Notes: a model not told the origin generated them from the letters alone. A stretch of 33,750 bases of DNA from Polaromonas sp. YR568 (GCA_945860515.1 CAMARI010000008.1:1-33750), one strand, 5' to 3'; positions 16,323-25,521 are shown, counted from the first letter of the stretch. Program-made: numbers and translations.

Positions 16323-17078
16323 TTGAGCTTTCCCATCATCACCGACCCGTTTTTTTACGCGCTGGCCATTCCGGCCGTTCTCTTGCTCGGCATCAGCAAA
16401 AGCGGCTTTGGCACCGGATTTGGTTCCCTGGCTGTTCCCATGATGGCCATGAGCATCAGTGTGCCGCAGGCCGCCGCTATATTGATGCCCGTGCTGCTCC
16501 TGATGGACACACTGAGCCTGGCGGCCTTTCGCAAAGACTTTGACAAGCAACTGCTCAAGTTTCTGGTGCCGTTTGCTTTGCTGGGTACGGTCATCGGCGC
16601 CCTGCTTTTCAAACTGCTGGACACGCACATTGTGGCGGGACTGGTGGGTGCGTTCACGCTGCTGTTTCTGGCGCAGCGCCTGCTGTTCCCACCCCGGCCC
16701 AACAGCCCTCCCCCAGCGCGCTGGCTGGGCGCTTTGCTGACCATCACATCAGGCTTTACCAGCTTTGTGGCGCATGCAGGAGGCCCACCCATCAATGCCT
16801 ATGTCATTCCACTGCGCCTATCGCCTGTCAAGTTCACCGCCACCATGGCGTTCTTATTTTTTGTCGTCAATTTGTCCAAATGGATTCCCTACGCCTGGCT
16901 GGGTCTGCTGGACACGCGCAACATGGCGACGTCTGTGATGCTGCTGCCGCTAGCACCTATTGGTGTTTGGGTCGGCGTGCGGCTGGCACGGCGCATCAGC
17001 GAGGTCCTTTTTTACCGCTTCCTCTACTCCGGCATGTTTTTGACGGGCTGCAAGCTGCTGTGGGATGGGTTTGCCTGA
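16323..17078 (+). CDS. sulfite exporter TauE/SafE family permease (TTG start)
   Basis: Multi-TM protein: ALAIPAVLLLGISKSGFGTGFGSLAVPMMAMSISVPQAAAILMPVLLLMD...FTSFVAHAGGPPINAYVIPLRLSPVKFTATMAFLFFVVN. Confidence 0.9.
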   Translation: MSFPIITDPFFYALAIPAVLLLGISKSGFGTGFGSLAVPMMAMSISVPQAAAILMPVLLLMDTLSLAAFRKDFDKQLLKFLVPFALLGTVIGALLFKLLDTHIVAGLVGAFTLLFLAQRLLFPPRPNSPPPARWLGALLTITSGFTSFVAHAGGPPINAYVIPLRLSPVKFTATMAFLFFVVNLSKWIPYAWLGLLDTRNMATSVMLLPLAPIGVWVGVRLARRISEVLFYRFLYSGMFLTGCKLLWDGFA

Positions 17079-17251
17079 CAGATCTGGCCAGACAGAGTCA
17101 GGCCATACGGTTTGAGCGCTTTCGCAAAAGCGTTGCCCATACGCCCGTACGGGTCGACAGGAGGGCAATCGCCTTTTTTAGATCGTGCTCGGGAACTGGG
17201 GGTTTCCTAGGGTCGAGCGGCTGGTGCGCAGTGATATGTCGAAGGGTCGGC

Positions 17252-17280
17252 CTCAAGCGCGCTTTTACGCCGCGCTTGAG
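17252..17280. other. perfect 10-bp inverted repeat, unassigned
   Basis: CTCAAGCGCG (17252-17261) / CGCGCTTGAG (17271-17280) with a 9-nt loop, in a 484-bp gap with no supported CDS. Confidence 0.6.
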
Positions 17281-17562
17281 TGGCTATACGGCTGGAACGC
17301 TGACGTCTGTCTGTCGCGCCAGATGTTGCCGGAAAACAGCGGGGCCTGAGCCAGTCTTGAGCCAGGCCTGGCAACGGGAGTGGCAGCAAGGGTTTCGTTG
17401 CAAGCGGGTATTGATGCGATTTTGCTTGCGTAAAGCCGACGCTGTAGGGCGGAAAAACACCAATCAAGCTGGCTAAAGCGAAGCTGACAAAAGCAATGGC
17501 GAGTTGCGGCGTGCCGTTACCATAGCGCCAAGCAACGGTTCATTTGTTATAAGGAGTTCGCC

Positions 17563-18180
17563 ATGCCAGTCGTCGTGATTGCCAATCCTAAAGGCGGCGT
17601 CGGTAAATCGACGCTTGCCACCCATGTTGCAGGCTACTTTGCAGCCCAAGGCCATGCAGTGATGCTGGGTGACGCCGACAGGCAGCAGTCGTCCAGGCTA
17701 TGGCTGGGGCTGCGCCCACCGGCCGCCCGGCCTATTGCCACCTGGGACGTGAACGCTGATCTGATCGTCAAGCCCCCAAAGGGCACGACCCACGTGGTTC
17801 TGGATACGCCTGGCGGACTACATGGCTGGCGCTTTAAAGACGTCATCAAAATGGCTGACAAAATCATCGTGCCGCTGCAGCCCAGCGTGTTTGATATTTT
17901 TGCCACCCGGGCGTTTTTGGACCAGCTGGCTGAGCACCGCAACGCCGGCAAGATGCAGGTGGGTATTGTGGGCATGCGGGTGGATTCGCGCACGATTGCC
18001 GCTGACAAGTTGCGCGGTTTTGTTGACAGCCTGGGGCTACCGGTGCTGGGCATGGTGCGTGACACGCAAAACTACATTCACCTGGCTGCACGCGGGCTCA
18101 CGCTGTTTGATGTCGCTCCTGGCCGGGTTGAAAAAGACCTGGAGCAGTGGAAAAGTATTTGCCAGTGGCTTGATCAATAA
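17563..18180 (+). CDS. ParA-family ATPase, no adjacent ParB
   Basis: VVVIANPKGGVGKSTLATHVAGYFAAQGHAVMLGDADRQQSSRLWL (deviant Walker A), VVLDTPGGL; RBS AAGGAG upstream. Confidence 0.93.
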   Translation: MPVVVIANPKGGVGKSTLATHVAGYFAAQGHAVMLGDADRQQSSRLWLGLRPPAARPIATWDVNADLIVKPPKGTTHVVLDTPGGLHGWRFKDVIKMADKIIVPLQPSVFDIFATRAFLDQLAEHRNAGKMQVGIVGMRVDSRTIAADKLRGFVDSLGLPVLGMVRDTQNYIHLAARGLTLFDVAPGRVEKDLEQWKSICQWLDQ

Positions 18181-18188
18181 TTGAGTTT

Positions 18189-18644
18189 ATGAAGACTTTC
18201 CAAACCATTGCAGACCTGGCTAAATGTGTGGGGCAAGAAGTTGCCATCAGCGACTGGCTGACCATTAGCCAGAAGCAGGTTGACCTGTTTGCCGAGGCCA
18301 CAGGAGACCACCAGTGGATTCATGTGGATCCTGAAAAAGCCGCAAACGGCCCTTTTGGTGGACCGATCGCGCACGGGTTTTTAACCTTGTCCTTGATACC
18401 GAAATTTTTTGACACGTCGTTTCATATCGTTGGCTCGCGTATGGGCGTGAACTACGGGCTGAACAAGGTACGGTTTACCTCCCCTGTACCGGTGGGTAGC
18501 CGCCTGCGCGCCCGCATGAAGCTGCTGGCAACGCTGCCAATTGACAACAACGGCGTACAGATGACCTGGGAAATCACCGTGGAGCGAGAAGGTTTCGCAA
18601 AGCCAGTGTGCGTGGCTGAATCGCTGGTGCGGCGCTACCCTTGA
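18189..18644 (+). CDS. MaoC/NodN-like hot-dog dehydratase
   Basis: WLTISQKQVDLFAEATGDHQWIHVDPEKAANGPFGGPIAHGFLTLSLIP...GVNYGLNKVRFTSPVPVGSRLRAR; MaoC/(R)-hydratase motif. Confidence 0.92.
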   Translation: MKTFQTIADLAKCVGQEVAISDWLTISQKQVDLFAEATGDHQWIHVDPEKAANGPFGGPIAHGFLTLSLIPKFFDTSFHIVGSRMGVNYGLNKVRFTSPVPVGSRLRARMKLLATLPIDNNGVQMTWEITVEREGFAKPVCVAESLVRRYP

Positions 18645-19129
18645 CTGGCTGCTGGGCTTCGGTCCGATGTGACGAAGCCGTTTTGCCGCCAAGCCTCAAA
18701 TACCGTGACAGCCACTGCGTTTGACAGGTTCAGACTGCGCTGGTCAGGCTGCATGGGCAGCTTCAGGCGCTGGCTGGCTGCAAACGAGTCGCGCAAGGCA
18801 GCATCCAGGCCCTTGGTTTCTGACCCAAACACCAGCCAGTCGCCGGGCGCAAAAGCCACATCAAACAGGTTACGCGAACCGCGTGTGGTCATGGCAAACA
18901 AACGTGTTGGGTCGGGCTTTTCGTGATCCATAAAGGCCTGCCAGCTGGCGTGCCGCTTCAGCTCGGCATACTCGTGGTAGTCAAGTCCGGCGCGCCGCAT
19001 GTGCTTGTCGTCCATTGAAAAACCCAAGGGCTCAATCAAGTGCAAGCGGCACCCCGTGTTGGCCGCCAGGCGAATGACATTGCCTGTATTGGGCGGAATC
19101 TCGGGTTCAACAAGAACAATATTGAACAT
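18635..19129 (-). CDS. trmL: tRNA (cytidine(34)-2'-O)-methyltransferase
   Basis: MFNIVLVEPEIPPNTGNVIRLAANTGCRLHLIEPLGFSMDDKHMRRAGLDYHEY...LVFGSETKGL...LPMQPDQRSLNLSNAVAVTVFEAWRQ; SPOUT TrmL motifs. Confidence 0.95.
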   Translation of the reverse strand: MFNIVLVEPEIPPNTGNVIRLAANTGCRLHLIEPLGFSMDDKHMRRAGLDYHEYAELKRHASWQAFMDHEKPDPTRLFAMTTRGSRNLFDVAFAPGDWLVFGSETKGLDAALRDSFAASQRLKLPMQPDQRSLNLSNAVAVTVFEAWRQNGFVTSDRSPAASQG

Positions 19130-19137
19130 GATGAGGC

Positions 19138-19896
19138 CTAAAGGGGGGTGCGGGCCAGCACGATGCCGATGATGCGCGCGGCACCCGCCGTACGCATGGC
19201 CTGGGCCGCGGTAAAAAGCGATGCGCCGCTGGTCATCACGTCATCCACCAGCACGACGCACCGGCCTTTGACGGCTGCCGCGCGCAGCGGGTCGATTTGA
19301 AAAGCGCCTTTGACATTGGCCAGCCTGGCCTCACGCTTCAGCTCGGTCTGGGGGCGGGTGTTTTTAACCCGTAGCAGCAGGCTGCTGTCTACCTGGCCGG
19401 CGCTGCCTGCCTGCCCGGCCAGCTCTTTGGTCAGCAACCAGGCCTGATTAAAGCCGCGCGTTTGCAAACGCTCTTTTGACAGCGGAACGGGCAGGATCAG
19501 GTCAGCTGGTTGCAGGTTTTCAAGCGCCTGACGAACGCCCGGTGCTTTGAGCAACAGATCTGCAAAAAAGGGCGCCCAGCCAGGTTGTTCGCCAAATTTG
19601 TAAGCGCTGATCAGCGCTGACCAGGGGTAGGCGTAGTCGACAGCCACCAGGGTGACGTCGATCGGTGGCGGCTGGCTGGTGCAGTCTATGCAGACATCTG
19701 ATGTGGCCTGCAAACCGGCTGACAAGCCATCGGCCAGGGCGATTGCGCAGCAGCGGCAGCGCGGCCGGTGAAGGGCAAATCGTTGCATGCAGGCTCGACA
19801 TACCGGCGCTGCAGGCCAGCTGCGACAGACGGCGCACTGGCTCGGTAACCGCTTGGTTGGCTTTAAAAAAGGGGTTTGCAAAAGACGTTTGAACAC
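19138..19896 (-). CDS. comF: ComF family phosphoribosyltransferase-like protein (start estimated at GTG 19896)
   Basis: QCAVCRSWPAAPVCRACMQRF...RCRCCAIAL...CIDCTSQPP zinc-ribbon-like cysteines, ADLILPVPLSKERLQTRGFNQAWLL, VVLVDDVMTSGASLFTAAQAMRTAGA. Confidence 0.9.
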   Translation of the reverse strand: MFKRLLQTPFLKPTKRLPSQCAVCRSWPAAPVCRACMQRFALHRPRCRCCAIALADGLSAGLQATSDVCIDCTSQPPPIDVTLVAVDYAYPWSALISAYKFGEQPGWAPFFADLLLKAPGVRQALENLQPADLILPVPLSKERLQTRGFNQAWLLTKELAGQAGSAGQVDSSLLLRVKNTRPQTELKREARLANVKGAFQIDPLRAAAVKGRCVVLVDDVMTSGASLFTAAQAMRTAGAARIIGIVLARTPL

Positions 19897-19934
19897 CCGG
19901 TCAATATACTCGGGGCGCACATCACAAAGAACGC

Positions 19935-20837
19935 ATGAAGACAGAGCGCCCACCCACACTTGACCCGACAGCCGTTGCCCGCTGGCAACGCATGGCGCCG
20001 CCCGTATCGCCTTGGCTACATGAGGAAGTGGCCAGCCGGATGCTCGACAGGTTGCAATGGATCAAGTTACAGCCAAAAGCCTGGGCGCACTGGGGTGCCG
20101 TGCGCGGCGGCTTGCAAAACCACCAAAAACTCGTCCAAAAATACTCAAAATCAGAGTGTTTTGTGGTTGAAAGCCAATCAAAACCCACGCAAGCAGCTAT
20201 TAAAAATTTATCAAACTCGTGGTGGCAACCAGCCTGCTGGTTTGGCAAAGCGGCGCGTTTTGAGGCACCGGCACCGGGCAGCGTCGACATGCTGTGGGCC
20301 AACATGGCGCTACATGAAGCCGCCGACCCGCAGGCACTACTGACCAGTTGGCACCACGCTTTGACCGTCGGCGGTTTTTTGATGTTTTCATGTCTGGGAC
20401 CCGACACAGCCATCGAACTGCGCGAGGTGTACCGGCAACTGGCCTGGCCACCTGCCGGACATGAGCTGACCGACATGCACGACTGGGGCGACATGCTGGT
20501 GGCTGGTGGGTTTGCCGAACCCGTGATGGACATGGAGCGCATCACGCTGACCTATGACACCCCGGCGCGGCTGCTCAAAGAGCTCAGAGAGCTGGGGCGT
20601 AACTTTCACCCGGCGCGTTTTGCTGGCCTGCGCGGGCGGGCATGGCGAACCCGACTGGAAGACGCACTGGCCACGCACCTGAAAACAGGGCCTGATGGCA
20701 GGTTGTCGTTGACGTTTGAAGTGATTTACGGCCATGCGCTGAAGGCGCAGCCCAAAGTCAAGGTCAGCGCCTTGAGTTCCATGTCCATACAAGACATGCG
20801 CAGCATGCTGGGTGCGGGCAAGCCGGCACCCACTTAA
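19935..20837 (+). CDS. BioC-like methyltransferase-fold protein (malonyl-ACP O-methyltransferase-like)
   Basis: MLWANMALHEAADPQALLTSWHHALTVGGFLMFSCLGPDTAIELREVY...LTDMHDWGDMLVAGGFAEPVMDMERITLTYDTPARLLKELRELG; BioC-type C-terminal half. N-terminal SAM motif is atypical. Confidence 0.75.
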   Translation: MKTERPPTLDPTAVARWQRMAPPVSPWLHEEVASRMLDRLQWIKLQPKAWAHWGAVRGGLQNHQKLVQKYSKSECFVVESQSKPTQAAIKNLSNSWWQPACWFGKAARFEAPAPGSVDMLWANMALHEAADPQALLTSWHHALTVGGFLMFSCLGPDTAIELREVYRQLAWPPAGHELTDMHDWGDMLVAGGFAEPVMDMERITLTYDTPARLLKELRELGRNFHPARFAGLRGRAWRTRLEDALATHLKTGPDGRLSLTFEVIYGHALKAQPKVKVSALSSMSIQDMRSMLGAGKPAPT

Positions 20838-21004
20838 GCCGGACTGTACTGGCCTGAATAAAGGCTTACGGGATGCTCGGGTTTGCTCAGGTTCGTAAGC
20901 TGGCCTTCGGGTAAACCCCTTTATACTTCCACCAGTTTTTTGGGCATGTTCCCACGTCTCAGACAGTCCGCCCGGCCGGCTGTTGTTTTTTTAGTGTCCC
21001 CCCC

Positions 21005-21520
21005 GTGTCGCACCCTTTCGACTCACCCGAATCTTCAGCATTGCGCTTTGCCACCTTGCCGCCAAGCAATGACATCAGCCACCACGGCGTTCAGTGGCTG
21101 CTCAAACGCAATTGTTCTGTGACTCCAGGGCAACTGCTTGGCCTGTTCGCATCACTCAGCGTGGTATCCCTTGGCATTGCCACTTTTTTCTGGATGCAGG
21201 GCGCAACTCTTGTCATGCCTTTTGCATGGGCCGAGTTGATCGCCGTTGGCACCGCTTTTACGGTGTATGCGCGGCATGCAAGAGATGGAGAAAAAATATC
21301 CCTGCAAGGCGGCCAATTGGTAGTGGAGCTCGAAACCGCAGGCCGCGTGCAGCGAGCAGAATTCAACCGTGAATGGGTTCGCGTCGAGCCTAAAGACGGC
21401 GACGGGTCCCTGATCGAAGTATCTGGCCAAGGGCGCTCAGTGCGTGTGGGGCGCCATATCCGGCCAGAGTTGCGGCCCGCGTTGGCCAGGGAAATACGCT
21501 TTGCACTGCGCGGATGCTGA
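21005..21520 (+). CDS. DUF2244 family membrane protein
   Basis: LKRNCSVTPGQLLGLFASLSVVSLGIATFFWMQGATLVMPFAWAELIAVGTAFTVYARHARDGEKISL...LRPALAREIRFALRG; immediately upstream of ctaC. Confidence 0.82.
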   Translation: MSHPFDSPESSALRFATLPPSNDISHHGVQWLLKRNCSVTPGQLLGLFASLSVVSLGIATFFWMQGATLVMPFAWAELIAVGTAFTVYARHARDGEKISLQGGQLVVELETAGRVQRAEFNREWVRVEPKDGDGSLIEVSGQGRSVRVGRHIRPELRPALAREIRFALRGC

Positions 21521-21618
21521 AACTGCGTTGCGACTAACTTTATAATCAATGGTTTTGTTGAATTGGCAATCCAATAGGTCTGTAGGCCGGTAATTTTGAG
21601 GCATTAAAAGTGATCACG

Positions 21619-22821
21619 ATGAATGTACGTAAAACCATGAGCCACCTGACGCAGCGAGCAACGCAGCGTGCAGTCACACTGCTGGCGTTCACAGCAGCAT
21701 GGGTCTCCACAGCCGCCTACGCCGTCAACGACCTGCCGGGCGGCCCGGCTGTACGCCAACTCAACATGCACCCGGCAGTGACCAAAATTGCCGAGGAGCA
21801 ACACTGGCTTCACTGGTTCATGATGATCATCTGTCTGGTGATCTTTGTGGCGGTTTTCGGTGTGATGTTTTATTCCATCTGGAAGCACCGTAAATCGGTA
21901 GGACACAAGGCAGCCAATTTCCACGAATCTGCTGCGGTTGAAATTGCCTGGACCATCGTTCCTTTCCTGATCGTGATCGGCATGGCTTTGCCAGCCACAA
22001 AAGTGTTGGTGGCACAAAAAGACACAACCGCAGCCGACCTCACCATTAAAACGACGGGCATGCAGTGGAAATGGGGCTATGACTATGTCAAGGGTGAAGG
22101 CGAAGGCATTGCTTTTGTCTCGACGCTGGACAACACCCACCGGGTGATGTCCAACAATGGCGGCCCCAAAGCAGGCGAGGCACCGGATGATTACCTTTTC
22201 AAGGTCGACAACCCAATGGTGGTGCCGGTCAACAAAAAAATCCGCATCATCACCACAGCCAACGACGTGATTCACGCGTTTGCCGTGCCTGCTTTTGGTA
22301 TCAAGCAAGACGCGATTCCAGGCTTCGTGCGCGACACCTGGTTTCGGGCAGAAAAAATCGGGGATTACCACGGCCAGTGCCAAGAGCTGTGTGGCAAAGA
22401 GCACGCCTACATGCCAATTCACGTGAAAGTCGTCTCCGCGGCTGACTACAGCGCCTGGGTTGCGGGTAAAAACAAGGAAATGGCGGCCAAGGCAGATGAC
22501 CCATCAAAAGTATGGGCACTGGCCGACCTGAAAGCACGCGGCGAAAAAGTCTATGCAGCCAATTGCGTTGCCTGCCATCAGGCAACTGGTAAGGGCAATG
22601 GTGCCATCAAGGCACTCGATGGCTCAGCAGTCGTGCTTGACACCGACCATGGCAAACAGATTGCCATCCTGCTGAACGGGGCAAACAACGGTGCCATGCC
22701 TGCATGGAAGGCGCTGAGCGACACAGATTTGGCGGCCGTCATCAGTTACACCAAAAACAACTGGTCTAACCAGACGGGTCAGCTGGTGCAGCCCGCTGAA
22801 TTGCAAGCCGCACGTAAATAA
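21619..22821 (+). CDS. ctaC: cytochrome c oxidase subunit II with C-terminal cytochrome c domain
   Basis: CuA motif CQELCGKEHAYMPIHV; C-terminal GEKVYAANCVACHQATGKGNGAIKALDGSAVV CxxCH haem c motif. Confidence 0.96.
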   Translation: MNVRKTMSHLTQRATQRAVTLLAFTAAWVSTAAYAVNDLPGGPAVRQLNMHPAVTKIAEEQHWLHWFMMIICLVIFVAVFGVMFYSIWKHRKSVGHKAANFHESAAVEIAWTIVPFLIVIGMALPATKVLVAQKDTTAADLTIKTTGMQWKWGYDYVKGEGEGIAFVSTLDNTHRVMSNNGGPKAGEAPDDYLFKVDNPMVVPVNKKIRIITTANDVIHAFAVPAFGIKQDAIPGFVRDTWFRAEKIGDYHGQCQELCGKEHAYMPIHVKVVSAADYSAWVAGKNKEMAAKADDPSKVWALADLKARGEKVYAANCVACHQATGKGNGAIKALDGSAVVLDTDHGKQIAILLNGANNGAMPAWKALSDTDLAAVISYTKNNWSNQTGQLVQPAELQAARK

Positions 22822-22910
22822 CCAACAGACGGCATCACCAGCCGTCGAACCAGAAATCACATCAAAAGCGTCAGGCCATCCCGCCTGGTGCCCGGAAAAA
22901 GGAAGTAAAG

Positions 22911-24560
22911 ATGAGTGCAGTACTTGACCCCAAAGGCCACGCTGGTGACCACGCACATGACGCTCACCATGACCACGGTGCCCCCGCAGGCTGGCGTCGC
23001 TGGGTATTTGCGACCAACCATAAAGACATTGGCACTCTGTACCTGCTATTTGCTTTTTTCAATTTGATGTTTGGTGGTGTGCTGGCGCTTGGCATTCGTG
23101 CTGAGCTGTTTCAGCCAGGCTTGCAACTGGTCAACCCGGAGCTCTTCAACCAATTGACCACCATGCACGGCCTGATCATGGTGTTTGGTGCCATCATGCC
23201 GGCCTTTGTGGGTTTTGCCAACTGGATGATTCCGCTGCAAATCGGGGCTGCTGACATGGCTTTTGCGCGACTGAACAACTTCAGTTTTTGGCTCATGATT
23301 CCTGCGGCTTTGATGCTGACCACTTCCTTCTTCCTGCCTGGCGGCGCACCGGCTGCCGGATGGACGCTTTATGCACCGCTGACGCTGCAGATGGGTCCTT
23401 CCATGGACTCAGGTATTTTTGCCCTGCATTTGTTGGGGGCATCTTCCATCATGGGATCGATCAACATCATCGTGACCATTTTGAACATGCGCGCTCCCGG
23501 CATGACGCTGATGAAAATGCCAATGTTCTGCTGGACCTGGCTGATCACAGCTTATCTGCTGATTGCCGTGATGCCCGTGCTCGCTGGAGCCATCACCATG
23601 ACGCTGACAGACCGCCACTTTGGCACCAGCTTCTTCAACCCCGCTGGCGGTGGTGACCCAGTGATGTACCAGCACATCTTCTGGTTTTTCGGTCATCCAG
23701 AGGTGTACATCATGATTTTGCCGGCATTCGGCATCATCAGTCACATCATTCCAGCGTTTTCACGCAAGCGTCTGTTTGGCTATGCATCGATGGTGTACGC
23801 GACCGGCTCGATTGCCATTTTGAGCTTCGTCGTCTGGGCGCACCACATGTTCACCACCGGCATGCCGGTCACAGGCCAGCTGTTTTTCATGTATTCGACC
23901 ATGTTGATTGCCGTGCCCACAGGCGTGAAGGTATTCAACTGGATTGCAACGATGTGGAAGGGTTCGATGACGTTTGAAACCCCCATGCTGTTTGCCGTCG
24001 GCTTTATCTTTGTGTTCACCATTGGCGGCCTGACTGGCGTGATTTTGTCAGTCGCACCAATTGACACGCAACTGCAGGACACTTACTACGTGGTGGCCCA
24101 CTTCCACTACGTGCTGGTGGCAGGTTCACTCTATGCGATGTTCGCCGGCTACTACTTCTGGGCTCCGAAGTGGACAGGCGTGATGTACAACGAGACACGC
24201 GGCAAGATTCACTTCTGGTGGTCATTAATTTCGTTCAACGTCACCTTCTTCCCTATGCACTTTTTGGGTCTGGCCGGTATGCCGCGCCGCTACGCTGACT
24301 ACCCGATGCAGTTCGCTGACTTCAACGCCATTGCTTCGGTGGGTGCGTTCTTGTTCGGTTTTGCACAGCTTTACTTTTTTGTATTCGTGGTGCTACCCGC
24401 CATGCGCGGACAGGGAACGCCTGTGAAGGCCAACCCATGGGTTGACGAAGGCGGCAAGGGCGCTGAAGGGCTAGAGTGGGAAGTTCCCTCACCAGCACCG
24501 TTTCACACCTTTGAAACACCACCTAAGCTGGATGCCACGGCAACCCGCGTGATCGGCTGA
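22911..24560 (+). CDS. ctaD: cytochrome c oxidase subunit I
   Basis: RWVFATNHKDIGTLYLLFAFFNLMFGG, FWFFGHPEVYIMILPAFGIISHIIPAF, VWAHHMFTTGMP, VVAHFHYVLVAGS. Confidence 0.98.
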   Translation: MSAVLDPKGHAGDHAHDAHHDHGAPAGWRRWVFATNHKDIGTLYLLFAFFNLMFGGVLALGIRAELFQPGLQLVNPELFNQLTTMHGLIMVFGAIMPAFVGFANWMIPLQIGAADMAFARLNNFSFWLMIPAALMLTTSFFLPGGAPAAGWTLYAPLTLQMGPSMDSGIFALHLLGASSIMGSINIIVTILNMRAPGMTLMKMPMFCWTWLITAYLLIAVMPVLAGAITMTLTDRHFGTSFFNPAGGGDPVMYQHIFWFFGHPEVYIMILPAFGIISHIIPAFSRKRLFGYASMVYATGSIAILSFVVWAHHMFTTGMPVTGQLFFMYSTMLIAVPTGVKVFNWIATMWKGSMTFETPMLFAVGFIFVFTIGGLTGVILSVAPIDTQLQDTYYVVAHFHYVLVAGSLYAMFAGYYFWAPKWTGVMYNETRGKIHFWWSLISFNVTFFPMHFLGLAGMPRRYADYPMQFADFNAIASVGAFLFGFAQLYFFVFVVLPAMRGQGTPVKANPWVDEGGKGAEGLEWEVPSPAPFHTFETPPKLDATATRVIG

Positions 24561-24579
24561 TTTTCATCGCACATACATT

Positions 24580-24693
24580 ATGTCAATACCTGACCAAAAG
24601 AAAAGTAACCTGCGGCTTGGCTTGATCCTGGCCTCAGTAGCGCTTGTGTTCTTCGCTGGCTTCATGGCAAAAATGGTTTTCTTCGGCCGCTGA
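24580..24693 (+). CDS. 37-aa single-TM small protein, cytochrome oxidase small assembly protein-like
   Basis: ATG 24580 to TGA 24693: MSIPDQKKSNLRLGLILASVALVFFAGFMAKMVFFGR; sits between ctaD and ctaG; too short for the ORF track. Confidence 0.75.
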   Translation: MSIPDQKKSNLRLGLILASVALVFFAGFMAKMVFFGR

Positions 24694-24706
24694 AAGCGCA
24701 AGAGTC

Positions 24707-25303
24707 ATGGTGATCAAAAGCGAAAACCTCAAAATGGTTAGAAAGCTGGGCGTGATCGTCCTGGCCATGTTTGGCTTTGGTTATGCGCTGGTGCCTATCT
24801 ACAAAGCGATTTGCGAAATGACGGGTATTAATGTGCTGGCTTTGGGGGACAAACAGATCCCCGGAGCAACGCCCACAATGCCGGCTAATACGCAGGTTGA
24901 TTTAACGCGCAGCATTACCGTTGAGTTTGACAGCAATGCACGTGGCCCCTGGCATTTCAAGCCGGCTCAAAACACGCTGAAAGTTCATCCCGGTGAATTG
25001 ACCACGGTGATGTACGAATTCCAAAATACGCAAAATCGCACCATGTCAGCGCAAGCCATTCCAAGCTACGCGCCTGCACAAGCTGGTGCGTACTTCAACA
25101 AGCTGGAGTGTTTTTGCTTTCAGCAGTACACCCTGGCGCCCGGCGAAAAAAAGCAGTGGCCAGTGGCGTTCGTGATTGACCCCAAGTTGTCGAAAGACGT
25201 GCAAACCATCACACTGTCTTATACGTTTTTTGAAGTGGGTGGCCGCACACCTGCTGCACCACAAGCTGTCAACGTTACTGGCAACAAGGCTGCTGGTGTA
25301 TGA
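24707..25303 (+). CDS. ctaG: cytochrome c oxidase copper assembly protein CtaG/Cox11
   Basis: GFGYALVPIYKAICEMTGINV, VTVEFD-like block ITVEFDSNARGPWHFKPAQNTLKVHPGE, YFNKLECFCFQQYTLAPGEKKQWPVAFVIDP (CFCF copper motif). Confidence 0.96.
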   Translation: MVIKSENLKMVRKLGVIVLAMFGFGYALVPIYKAICEMTGINVLALGDKQIPGATPTMPANTQVDLTRSITVEFDSNARGPWHFKPAQNTLKVHPGELTTVMYEFQNTQNRTMSAQAIPSYAPAQAGAYFNKLECFCFQQYTLAPGEKKQWPVAFVIDPKLSKDVQTITLSYTFFEVGGRTPAAPQAVNVTGNKAAGV

Positions 25304-25521
25304 AGAAGCCAGACAATGAGCCTGTTCACCAGCGCAAAGGCTCCATTTTCCGGACGGTCAAGGCTGTGATGTGGTCATTTGTCGGGTTGCGCGCTCGCGG
25401 TGACTATGAGCGCGATGTGGCGCAGCTCAATCCCCTGCACATCATCGTCGTTGGCCTTGTCAGCGTGTTTGTTTTTGTGGGTAGCCTGATATTGCTGGCC
25501 ACCTGGGTTGTGGGCAAATAA
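25300..25521 (+). CDS. DUF2970 family small membrane protein
   Basis: RTVKAVMWSFVGLRARGDYERDVAQLNPLHIIVVGLVSVFVFVGSLILLATWVVGK; overlaps the ctaG stop. Confidence 0.88.
   Translation: MKKPDNEPVHQRKGSIFRTVKAVMWSFVGLRARGDYERDVAQLNPLHIIVVGLVSVFVFVGSLILLATWVVGK

Noticed and set aside
17144-17153. CCCGTACGGG considered as a chromosomal parS site for the adjacent ParA
   Set aside because: Does not resemble the TGTTTCACGTGAAACA parS consensus; kept only as an unexplained palindrome.
16880-17476. 198-aa plus-strand ORF
   Set aside because: Out of frame with the TauE permease and extends into the noncoding gap; translation shows no fold-like pattern.
18635-18644. 10-bp tail-to-tail overlap of the MaoC-like gene and trmL
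   Set aside because: Real but ordinary convergent gene packing; no evidence for function.
21604-22422. 272-aa minus-strand ORF antisense to ctaC
   Set aside because: Overlaps the certain ctaC gene; no motif support.
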